Shown here: one piece after another, positions 1-5,226 of the stretch
Layout: every line of letters starts with the position of its first letter
Numbering within the stretch: position 1 is the first letter of the stretch
Source of the DNA: an uncultured Acidimicrobiia bacterium
Lineage (GTDB): Bacteria > Actinomycetota > Acidimicrobiia > Spongiisociales > UBA5794
Direction of reading: 5' to 3'
DNA length: 5,226 nucleotides
NCBI GenBank assembly: GCA_913031525.1
Contig: CAJWGC010000090.1
Coordinates: forward strand, 1 to 5,226
Program-made: the position numbers and the translations under genes
Notes under the pieces: generated by a model
Database searches by the model: none
What the model was told of the DNA's origin: nothing
The model's input: the letters and a program-made list of their open reading frames with translations, nothing else

Positions 1-1014
1 GCCGGAGGCGCAGGCATCTTGCTTCGTGTCATGGGTGCAGGTGAAGAAACGATTTCCGGTGCGCGTTCTTATCTACGAATTCGATCTCTGGCACTTCCGG
101 CTGCGATGTTGATAACGGCAGGACATGGGATCTACCGAGGGTTGCGCAATACCCGAACGCCGTTTTTGATAACGGTAGGTCTCAATATGGTCAATTTGAT
201 ACTGGATCCTATTTTGATCTTCAGTTTCAGTTGGGGTCTTGCCGGTGCTGCTTGGGCAACGGTCATCGCTCAGTGGACGGGTGCCGTATGGTTTCTCCTT
301 CTATTGAGACGTCCTGGAGAGTTGCTCGGTCGAAAAAATGAAAAAGCAAACCGTGGTGATTACCAACGGCTGTTAACGGCGGGGGGAGCACTTGTAGTGC
401 GAACTGGTTTGCTTCTAGGGGTGGTTGCGTTGGCGACTGCAGTAGCTGCGCGGGTCGGCACAGCAGAGGTTGCTGCCCATCAAATCGCTTTTCAACTGTG
501 GATCTTGATTGCGCTCGTAGTTGATGCCCTTGCGGTTTCGGGTCAGTCGATGATCAGTGGAGCCCTTTCCGTGAACCGTGAGGAGGCATGGGAGGTCTCG
601 CGACGATTGCTCGTTCTAGGATTCGTTACTGGACTGTTGGCTTCCACGATCCTCGTCGGGGTCTCTCCTTGGTTGCCGAAATGGTTCACAACGGATCCCG
701 ACGTCATTAACGCCCTGCACGATGTCTATCCGTTTGTGGTGTTGATGCAACCTCTCAACGCGCTGGTTTTTGTGTGGGACGGAGTGGTGATGGGAGCAAC
801 CGATTTCGGTTTTTTGGCGCGAACAGTGACAGTCGCTGCGATTGTTGGTGCCGCCGTACTTTTCGTTGTATTGCCGATGGATTGGGGCCTTGCCGGGGTG
901 TGGTGGGGGATCGTTGTCCAGATCATTGCCCGAGGGATTCCCCTGGCGTGGTGGCAGCTACGGGGTCCGCTTTCCCCCGAACGAGACTCATACCGCGAGT
1001 CTCCGGAAGCTTGA
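1..1014 (+). CDS. DinF-like MATE family efflux transporter, C-terminal three-quarters (5' end cut by window)
   Basis: Multidrug and toxin extrusion (MATE) membrane protein, expected to export organic compounds across the cytoplasmic membrane in exchange for Na+ or H+; the substrate cannot be read from sequence. The frame is open from base 1, and 337 residues are visible before TGA at 1012-1014. MATE proteins are usually about 440-460 residues, so roughly 110 N-terminal residues (about the first three helices) lie upstream. A TTG at 19-21 is an internal Leu codon, not a start. DinF-subfamily hallmarks, numbered from the window edge, are GLRNTRTP (about 47-54), the following NMVNLILDPILIF helix, GLAGAAWATVIAQ, and the second-half motif AAHQIAFQLW (about 158-167) followed by LVVDALAVSGQ. 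The rest is a run of hydrophobic helices ending in a short polar tail (RDSYRESPEA). The 3' end overlaps the convergent MFS gene by 92 bp. Family assignment is confident; the subfamily call rests on motif resemblance. Confidence 0.93.
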   Translation, partial: AGGAGILLRVMGAGEETISGARSYLRIRSLALPAAMLITAGHGIYRGLRNTRTPFLITVGLNMVNLILDPILIFSFSWGLAGAAWATVIAQWTGAVWFLLLLRRPGELLGRKNEKANRGDYQRLLTAGGALVVRTGLLLGVVALATAVAARVGTAEVAAHQIAFQLWILIALVVDALAVSGQSMISGALSVNREEAWEVSRRLLVLGFVTGLLASTILVGVSPWLPKWFTTDPDVINALHDVYPFVVLMQPLNALVFVWDGVVMGATDFGFLARTVTVAAIVGAAVLFVVLPMDWGLAGVWWGIVVQIIARGIPLAWWQLRGPLSPERDSYRESPEA

Positions 1015-2185
1015 TCAGCATAACCATGGCAATAATCAAACCGGAAGAAAGCGTTGTGATGGTTGTCGGCAATCCGTAACTGTCAATCATGAGCCCACCG
1101 ATGGAGAATCCGGTGATGCTTCCTAGGATCGCAACATTGGTCACCCATCCGGCCGCGGTAGCTCTGACTCTGGTAGGGAACAATTCGGAGCGATGAGCGG
1201 CGAATGCCGGGCTCAACATTGCAGCTCCCAGACTCGCTACGAGAATGGCAGGTGCCAGAAGCCAACCGTTTGTCTGGGTATAGAAAGCGATACCGCCAAT
1301 GATTCCTAAAGCCATGGCTGTTATAGATATTGGCTTCCGTCCGCTGACGTCCGCAATTCGACCCCCGATTATGAGGCCAGTTGCTCCGAGACCAGAAAAT
1401 ACGATTAAGAGAAACCGAGCAGGCCCGGCATCCCAAGAGAGATCGTTGATGAGGCGCTCCATGGCGAAGTTACTTGCTGGAGCTGAGAACGCGGCAATGA
1501 AGAATGCCATTCCCGCCATAGGCCAAAAGTGCTTCCCTAATCCCGCTGCTAGTGCCCGTCGAAAGGTGACGGGCTTTTCGTATTGAACATAGGCGCGGCT
1601 TTCGCGAAGGAAATTGAACAGCAACGGAAGAGCAAGAAGTCCGATCATTGTGAGTCCGAAGAGCAAGCGGTAAGAATTCTCACTGCGTGCAGCAATCGGC
1701 ATCATAAGGAGCCCGAGGCCATTTCCAAGAGATCCGCCCACGGCCCAGATCCCGATGCCGAGAGCTCGAATAGCTGGGTTTAATTCTTCGGCAAGGATCA
1801 CTACCGATAGAGCGGAAACGGCTATCAAAGCGATGCGCGCTACCGACTGGCTTGTCGTGAAGGCGACCGGTCCCGAGAAAAGGGCCGTAGAGAGGTTGGC
1901 TATAGGCAGAAGTGTGAAGGCGATAAGAAAAGGAGTTCTTCGTCCGCGACGGTCGGCCACGACGGCGAAGGTAAGGCCGAGGAGAGAAGCGGCACGAGTG
2001 ATGCTGAGCACCCACGACATGTCTCCTTCGGTCATATCCATCGCTTGGCGCGCGAAGGGAAGCGTATTGCTGATCTGACCTGACCCGTAGTGCGTAACGA
2101 AAGCCACGAGCGTCATGAGGAAAATAACTCTTCGGTCTCGAGCGTCGAATTTGTTACGTATGCGTGTGTCGCTTGTCGATGTCAT
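923..2185 (-). CDS. MFS transporter, sugar-porter-like
   Basis: Major facilitator superfamily permease of 420 residues, the usual length for 12 helices, acting in the cytoplasmic membrane. The substrate is unknown. The loop 2-3 motif is ADRRGRR (about 77-83), repeated in the second half as GGRIADVSGRKP (about 274-285). Sugar-porter-like marks are EELNPAIR after helix 4 (133-140), FLRES after helix 6 (192-196), ELFPTRVRATAAG (334-346) and LPETRG at the end of helix 12 (393-398). Such marks also occur in aromatic-acid, metabolite and drug carriers of this branch, so sugar transport is not implied. The ATG at 2183-2185 is the only sensible start: an in-frame stop lies 27 nt upstream (2213-2215, minus strand), and the next Met (residue 24) is already at the first helix. 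The purine run AAGG directly abuts the ATG with no normal spacing, so translation may be leaderless or weakly initiated. The last 30 codons, including the stop, overlap the MATE gene on the other strand. Confidence 0.93.
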   Translation of the reverse strand: MTSTSDTRIRNKFDARDRRVIFLMTLVAFVTHYGSGQISNTLPFARQAMDMTEGDMSWVLSITRAASLLGLTFAVVADRRGRRTPFLIAFTLLPIANLSTALFSGPVAFTTSQSVARIALIAVSALSVVILAEELNPAIRALGIGIWAVGGSLGNGLGLLMMPIAARSENSYRLLFGLTMIGLLALPLLFNFLRESRAYVQYEKPVTFRRALAAGLGKHFWPMAGMAFFIAAFSAPASNFAMERLINDLSWDAGPARFLLIVFSGLGATGLIIGGRIADVSGRKPISITAMALGIIGGIAFYTQTNGWLLAPAILVASLGAAMLSPAFAAHRSELFPTRVRATAAGWVTNVAILGSITGFSIGGLMIDSYGLPTTITTLSSGLIIAMVMLIKLPETRGMSLVRGKADPVAATTPGESLGQ

Positions 2186-2262
2186 CCTTGATGCTTTCGG
2201 TGTGGTGGGAGATCAATGGTCTTAGCGGTACTTTCAATCCGGCGGCGGAGCCTACCCACGCT

Positions 2263-2278
2263 TTATGAGGTTATGAGG
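2263..2278. repeat. Tandem 8-bp direct repeat, TTATGAGG x2
   Basis: Two perfect, adjacent copies of TTATGAGG (2263-2270 and 2271-2278) sit in the middle of the divergent spacer, about 80 bp from the MFS start and 105 bp from the ccdA start. The position would suit a regulator-binding site serving either gene, but a chance 8-bp duplication is equally possible. No known operator was recognised. Confidence 0.4.
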
Positions 2279-2370
2279 TCTGTATCCGATCGTTGTTCGG
2301 GTCGCAGTCCTCTAACGTTTATACCGCGGCCGGATCCAGACACCTGCGTCTTTGGGCGCATCAGGCCGAT

Positions 2371-2376
2371 CAGGAG
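2371..2376 (+). promoter_or_regulatory. Ribosome binding site that fixes the ccdA GTG start
   Basis: CAGGAG lies 7 nt before the GTG at 2384-2386. This is a near-consensus Shine-Dalgarno sequence at ideal spacing, and it marks GTG 2384 as the start rather than the in-frame ATG at 2216. An ATG at 2382-2384 overlaps the GTG in another frame but meets a stop after five codons. Confidence 0.8.
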
Positions 2377-2383
2377 TCTTGAT

Positions 2384-3139
2384 GTGGAAAACGACTTAAC
2401 TATTTTCGTCGCAGTATTCGCTGGTATCGCGTCGTTTATCTCTCCGTGTGTGCTTCCTTTGCTTCCCGGCTATCTCAGTCTTATGTCGGGCTATACGGTG
2501 AGCGAACTCTACGAGGGGAACGTATCGCTCAAGCGTGTCGCACTTAAGACCGCGTTTTTCGTTGCCGGTTTTACAGTTGTTTTTGTTGGGTTGGGGGCTG
2601 GAGCTACTTCAATCGGGCGTTTTCTTCTTGAGGAAAGGGGCGAGTTTCGGATCATTGCTGGTTGCGTCATTATTGTGATGGGGATTTTCATTTCCTACAC
2701 GGCGCTCTGGACCCCGCGATTTCTGATGCCGTTCATGAAAGACCGTCGCATTCGCCTAAGAATCAGCGGCCTTGGAGGATTCGCACCACCGCTGATGGGC
2801 GCGGCGTTCGCTTTTAGCTGGACGCCGTGTCTGGGGCCATTTCTTGGTGCCACGTTGGTTCTTAGTGCCAATAGCGACACGATGGGGGAAGGGATGCTCA
2901 TGTTGTGCTTCTATTCGATTGGTCTGGGAATTCCCTTCCTGGTCGCGGCGCTGTTACTAGCCAAAATGTTCGCAACTCTTGATCGAATCAAGCGTTTCTT
3001 GACTCCTATAAGCGTTATTTCAGGGGCTCTATTGGCCGGATTCGGAGTGTTGCTCGTTACCAACCAAATGGTTGTCCTCAATGCTTGGTTTTCGGATTTC
3101 CTCATTCGCATTGGGCTAGACGGCCTCACCGAAATCTGA
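2384..3139 (+). CDS. ccdA: Cytochrome c biogenesis protein CcdA (thiol-disulfide electron carrier)
   Basis: Polytopic membrane protein of 251 residues that moves reducing equivalents from cytoplasmic thioredoxin to extracytoplasmic thiol-disulfide proteins, such as those that keep apocytochrome c reduced. It is the short CcdA form (usually about 220-250 residues), without the flanking periplasmic domains of DsbD. Both redox cysteines of the family are in place: Cys22 in SFISPCVLPLLPGYLS (first helix) and Cys149 in FSWTPCLGPFLGATL (about helix 4). Each is preceded by Pro, as is typical. Six hydrophobic segments fit the known topology, with a basic cytoplasmic loop (KDRRIRLR, about 119-126) before the second redox helix. 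The start is GTG 2384, preceded by CAGGAG; the upstream in-frame extension would add 56 polar, Arg/Pro-rich residues unlike a CcdA N-terminus. No thioredoxin-like partner, ResB or CcsA gene is in the window, so the receiving protein is unknown. It lies 57 nt upstream of trpE on the same strand and may share its transcript. Confidence 0.93.
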   Translation: MENDLTIFVAVFAGIASFISPCVLPLLPGYLSLMSGYTVSELYEGNVSLKRVALKTAFFVAGFTVVFVGLGAGATSIGRFLLEERGEFRIIAGCVIIVMGIFISYTALWTPRFLMPFMKDRRIRLRISGLGGFAPPLMGAAFAFSWTPCLGPFLGATLVLSANSDTMGEGMLMLCFYSIGLGIPFLVAALLLAKMFATLDRIKRFLTPISVISGALLAGFGVLLVTNQMVVLNAWFSDFLIRIGLDGLTEI

Positions 3140-3161
3140 TGGTCATATCTGCTGGACGACC

Positions 3162-3170
3162 TGGGATACT
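3162..3170 (+). promoter_or_regulatory. Possible extended -10 promoter element before trpE
   Basis: In the 57-nt gap between ccdA and trpE, TGG followed by GATACT (3165-3170) resembles an extended -10 element (TGn-TATAAT-like). Transcription would start around 3176-3178 and leave a leader of about 20 nt. There is no good -35 box at 17 nt (GTCATA at 3142-3147). This is a weak, pattern-only call; trpE may equally be read from the ccdA transcript. Confidence 0.25.
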
Positions 3171-3196
3171 CTTAGACACGGGTAGCCTCGAGGCTG

Positions 3197-4699
3197 ATGA
3201 TGCAACCGAATCTAACTAAGGGCGAATTTCTGGCGCTTGCGGCCGGGTATGCAGTTGTGCCAATTGCGATTGAAGTGCTCGCGGATCGCGAGACTCCTGT
3301 CAGCGTATTCGAACGGCTGGTCGGAGAGAGCGACGGATTTTTGCTCGAATCGGTCGAAGGTGGCGAGACATGGGCTCGTTGGTCGTTTGTCGGTTGGGAT
3401 CCTGAGTTCACCTTATTTGCTCGTGACGGAATCAGCTGGACCGAAGGAAAGGTTTTCGATCTCGGTCCAGGAGATCCACTTACAGTGCTCGCGGAGATGC
3501 TTGATCGCTATAAGACGCCGTCAGCTTCGGATCTTGGGTTGGGGGATCCTGGGCCTCCATTGTTCGCAGGATGTGTGGGGTACTTGGCTTACGACGCAGC
3601 AAGATATGTCGAACATCTTCCCGATAGACCTCGGGATGATCGGCAATTGCCGGAAATGATATGGCAGTTTGTGGGACAAATCGCGATATTTGATCGGTTT
3701 CGTCAGTCTGTACATCTCGTGCGCAACGTATTTGTAGATGATGATCCTGCGAATCAGTATGACGCCGCAGTTCGAGATTTAGCGAACCAGGCAGCTGCGT
3801 TAGGAGCGCGAATCGATTATGACTCAGCTCCTCGTCCTCTATTCCAAAGACGCCCTGATTCTGTATGCAACTTCACCAAGGAAGAGTTCGAAGCCGCGGT
3901 GAGGAAATGCATTGGCTATATCAAAGCTGGTGATGCTTTGCAGGTTGTCCCATCGTTACGTCTGGAAGTCAGTTTCGATGGCGATCCGTTCGATGTTTAC
4001 CGGGCGTTGCGATTGGTCAACCCTTCGCCTTTCATGTTTTTTGTTCGATCGGGGGAAGTAGCGGTGGCTGGTTCGTCTCCAGAGCTTATGTGCCGTGTCC
4101 GAGACGGTATTGCTACAAGTCGGCCGATAGCAGGGACTAGACCGCGCGGAGACGACGCAGATTCGGATGCAGCCTTCGCGACGGATCTCCTTGCGGATCC
4201 GAAGGAACGAGCTGAGCATGTGATGCTCGTAGATCTAGCTCGGAATGATCTTGGTCGGGTTTGCGAATACGGAACTGTTCATGTTGACGAATTGATGGTG
4301 ATTGAGCGCTATTCCCATGTAATGCACATTGTGTCTGGGGTATCAGGTCGATTACGACCAGATACGGGGCCAGTAGATGTGCTGCGTGCCACCTTTCCAC
4401 ATGGCACTGTCTCCGGGGCGCCGAAAGTAAGAGCGATGGAGATCATCGACGAACTGGAACCAGTGCTCAGAGGGCCTTACGCAGGAGCGGTTGGCTATCT
4501 CGACTTCAGCGGTAACGTGGATACAGCGATAGCACTGCGGACGCTTGTGATCGCTGATGGTAAGGCTTGGGTGCAAGCTGGCGCGGGAGTTGTAGCGGAC
4601 AGTGATCCAGAGGCCGAATACCGCGAATGTATGAATAAAGCTGAAGCGGCGCTCGCTGCCATCGCGGCGGCGGGCGCCCTCTCGAGGGAGAAGATGTAG
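3197..4699 (+). CDS. trpE: Anthranilate synthase component I (TrpE)
   Basis: Converts chorismate plus ammonia (supplied by the TrpG glutaminase) to anthranilate, the first committed step of tryptophan synthesis, in the cytoplasm. The 500 residues match the usual TrpE length. The N-terminal domain has LLES (49-52), the motif tied to tryptophan feedback binding in TrpE. The chorismate-binding half has NPSPFMFF (275-282), SSPEL (293-297), PIAGTRPRG (310-318), the HVMLVDLARNDLGRV block (341-355), ERYSHVMHIVS (370-380), GTVSGAPKVRAMEIIDELEP (403-422) and GAGVVADSDPEAEYRE (462-477). PIAGT rather than PIKGT, together with LLES, argues for TrpE over the related PabB, whose PIKGT lysine is characteristic. 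Oddities are Leu254 in VPSLR, where VPSQR is usual, and His402 in FPHGTVSG, where FPAGT is usual. An in-frame stop at 3173-3175 limits the start to ATG 3197 or the adjacent ATG 3200; AGG at 3191-3193 is better spaced (6 nt) to the second. trpG and other trp genes are not in view. ygfZ follows after 2 nt. Confidence 0.94.
   Translation: MMQPNLTKGEFLALAAGYAVVPIAIEVLADRETPVSVFERLVGESDGFLLESVEGGETWARWSFVGWDPEFTLFARDGISWTEGKVFDLGPGDPLTVLAEMLDRYKTPSASDLGLGDPGPPLFAGCVGYLAYDAARYVEHLPDRPRDDRQLPEMIWQFVGQIAIFDRFRQSVHLVRNVFVDDDPANQYDAAVRDLANQAAALGARIDYDSAPRPLFQRRPDSVCNFTKEEFEAAVRKCIGYIKAGDALQVVPSLRLEVSFDGDPFDVYRALRLVNPSPFMFFVRSGEVAVAGSSPELMCRVRDGIATSRPIAGTRPRGDDADSDAAFATDLLADPKERAEHVMLVDLARNDLGRVCEYGTVHVDELMVIERYSHVMHIVSGVSGRLRPDTGPVDVLRATFPHGTVSGAPKVRAMEIIDELEPVLRGPYAGAVGYLDFSGNVDTAIALRTLVIADGKAWVQAGAGVVADSDPEAEYRECMNKAEAALAAIAAAGALSREKM
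4685..4690 (+). promoter_or_regulatory. Probable ribosome binding site for the ygfZ-like gene, inside the trpE 3' end
   Basis: AGGGAG lies within the last codons of trpE, 11 nt before the GTG at 4702, slightly farther than the usual 5-9 nt. With only 2 nt between the trpE stop and this GTG, reinitiation by terminating ribosomes (translational coupling) may matter more than this site. Confidence 0.45.
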
Positions 4700-4701
4700 C
4701 A

Positions 4702-5226
4702 GTGACAGTCGATGTCGCTACAGCCGGTTATCGCGTTCTACGCGAAGACGCAGCAGCAATCCCGCGATTGCATGACATTGTTTGGGTGCGAGGAACTGAC
4801 TCAATCATGTTTTTGGACGGGCTTCTTTCTCAGAGTATCTCCTCTATTCCAGAAGGACGAAGCGCCCCGTCTCTGTTGCTGACGCCTCAGGGGAAACTCC
4901 GAGCAACGTTATGGGTTATGCGTGGAGAGAATCGTGTCGGCCTTGTGGCAGACGCTGGCATAGGAGAGATCGTTCTCGCTGATCTGACTCGTTTCAAGCT
5001 TCGTGTTGATGTTGAGTGCGAATTGGAAAAACGCCCTATTGTCGATATCTGGGGTTTGCGTTCTGCTGAGCGACTCGCTGAGGCTGAGCTTGTGGTACCA
5101 GTGCAGAATGGATGGCTTGACGAGAAGGGAGTTCTTGTCGCATCTTTGGAATTTTCTCGAATTGAACTCCCAAGATTTGTTGTTGTGGGCGTCGATCTTC
5201 CCAGTTCTCCTCGTGCCGAAAGTTCA
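4702..5226 (+). CDS. ygfZ: YgfZ/GcvT-like folate-binding protein, N-terminal part (3' end cut by window)
   Basis: The frame stays open from GTG 4702 to the window end, giving 175 residues. The pattern is that of the YgfZ/IBA57 branch of the GcvT-like superfamily, whose members bind folate and support assembly or repair of some Fe-S enzymes. Visible marks are VRGTDSIMFLDGLLSQSI (29-46; family form is G-x-D-x-x-x-FL-x-G-x-x-(S/T)), LLLTPQGKLRATLWV (58-72; the LLxPQGK/R stretch), and DLTRFKLRVDVE (94-105; the RFKLRxDV/E block that precedes the second subdomain). The YgfZ signature with its conserved Cys (K-G/R-C-Y-x-G-Q-E) normally lies past residue 200, outside the window, so the assignment over a true glycine-cleavage T protein rests on the N-terminal half only. 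The divergent N-terminus lacking T-protein motifs favours YgfZ. The GTG start sits 2 nt after the trpE stop, so the two are almost surely co-transcribed and probably translationally coupled. The role of the pairing is unknown. Confidence 0.82.
   Translation, partial: MTVDVATAGYRVLREDAAAIPRLHDIVWVRGTDSIMFLDGLLSQSISSIPEGRSAPSLLLTPQGKLRATLWVMRGENRVGLVADAGIGEIVLADLTRFKLRVDVECELEKRPIVDIWGLRSAERLAEAELVVPVQNGWLDEKGVLVASLEFSRIELPRFVVVGVDLPSSPRAESS

Larger units (their letters stand above)
2186..2383. promoter_or_regulatory. Divergent intergenic region between the MFS gene and ccdA
   Basis: This 198-bp spacer should carry the promoters for both the leftward MFS gene and the rightward ccdA. Candidate elements are weak. 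Rightward, TATACC at 2320-2325 resembles a -10 box, but the nearest -35-like stretch (TTGTTC, 2293-2298) is 21 nt away. Leftward, TTGAAA (reverse complement of 2232-2237) would be a good -35 box, but the sequence 16-17 nt beyond it (TGATCT/GATCTC) is a poor -10. A tandem 8-bp repeat lies at 2263-2278. An open frame from ATG 2216 runs through into ccdA, but its 56 codons look non-coding and are treated as spacer. No riboswitch or strong hairpin was recognised; a small AGAC/GTCT inverted pair lies at 2338-2351. Confidence 0.45.

Noticed and set aside
774..1126. Plus-strand open frames across the MATE-MFS junction (774-1079, 842-1126)
   Set aside because: They overlap two recognised genes in other frames, and their Cys/Gly/Arg-rich translations resemble no protein.
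1083..2078. Several open frames within the MFS gene on both strands (for example 1083-1436 -, 1680-2015 -, 1755-2078 +)
   Set aside because: They are in the wrong frame within a clear MFS coding sequence; their composition is that of frame-shifted or antisense translation.
2338..2351. AGAC-6 nt-GTCT inverted repeat before the ccdA ribosome binding site as an operator or riboswitch stem
   Set aside because: Four-base arms are too short to distinguish from chance, and there is no wider structure.
2216..2383. N-terminal extension of CcdA from ATG 2216
   Set aside because: No CcdA similarity before residue 57, no ribosome binding site seen for 2216, and a strong one exists for GTG 2384.
3140..3196. 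Rho-independent terminator after ccdA
   Set aside because: No GC-rich hairpin followed by a T run can be built in the gap.
3956..4576. Overlapping minus-strand open frames of 74-87 codons opposite trpE (3956-4219, 4137-4400, 4352-4576)
   Set aside because: They lie fully antisense to a well-supported trpE, have Arg/His/Ser-rich shadow-like composition and no recognisable motif.
3197..4699. Assignment of the chorismate-binding enzyme as PabB (aminodeoxychorismate synthase), suggested by the neighbouring folate-binding YgfZ-like gene
   Set aside because: PIAGT instead of PIKGT, the LLES feedback motif and full TrpE-like blocks favour anthranilate synthase; the YgfZ family binds folate but is not a folate-synthesis enzyme.
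1..5226. An undescribed defence, mobile or other accessory system
   Set aside because: All substantial coding sequence falls in familiar families (MATE, MFS, CcdA, TrpE, YgfZ/GcvT-like); no integrase, transposase, repeat array, toxin-antitoxin pair or clear composition shift was seen.

Overview
This window reads as an ordinary mid-GC bacterial chromosome segment holding five protein genes, two of them cut by the window edges. No RNA genes, mobile elements or CRISPR arrays are visible. The style of several genes points to an actinobacterial-type organism: a DinF-type MATE protein, a compact stand-alone CcdA, a TrpE with actinobacterial-like motifs followed directly by a YgfZ/GcvT-like gene, GTG starts, and very tight gene packing. 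A mid-GC member of a group such as Acidimicrobiia would fit, but this is inferred from protein flavour only and is a low-confidence guess.

Layout. Positions 1-1014 (+) hold the 3' three-quarters of a DinF-like MATE efflux transporter. It runs tail-to-tail into a 420-residue MFS transporter of the sugar-porter-like type on the minus strand (923-2185), and the two coding regions overlap by 92 bp. A divergent spacer of about 200 bp (2186-2383) holds the control region between the MFS gene and a plus-strand set. That set is ccdA (2384-3139, GTG start), a 57-nt gap, trpE (3197-4699), a 2-nt gap, and the start of a ygfZ/gcvT-like folate-binding protein gene (4702 to the window end).

How the genes work together. 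The left half is two integral membrane transporters of unknown substrate. On the right, CcdA should pass electrons from cytoplasmic thioredoxin across the membrane to extracytoplasmic thiol proteins, for example in cytochrome c maturation. TrpE makes anthranilate from chorismate, the first committed step of tryptophan synthesis; its glutaminase partner TrpG is not in the window. The YgfZ-like protein belongs to the family that helps maintain certain iron-sulfur enzymes. trpE and ygfZ are almost certainly co-transcribed; ccdA may share the transcript or precede a separate trpE promoter.

I found no convincing sign of an undescribed system. The points most worth a second look are the 92-bp antisense overlap of the two transporter genes, the trpE-ygfZ coupling, two unusual residues within conserved TrpE motifs, and a tandem 8-bp repeat in the divergent spacer.
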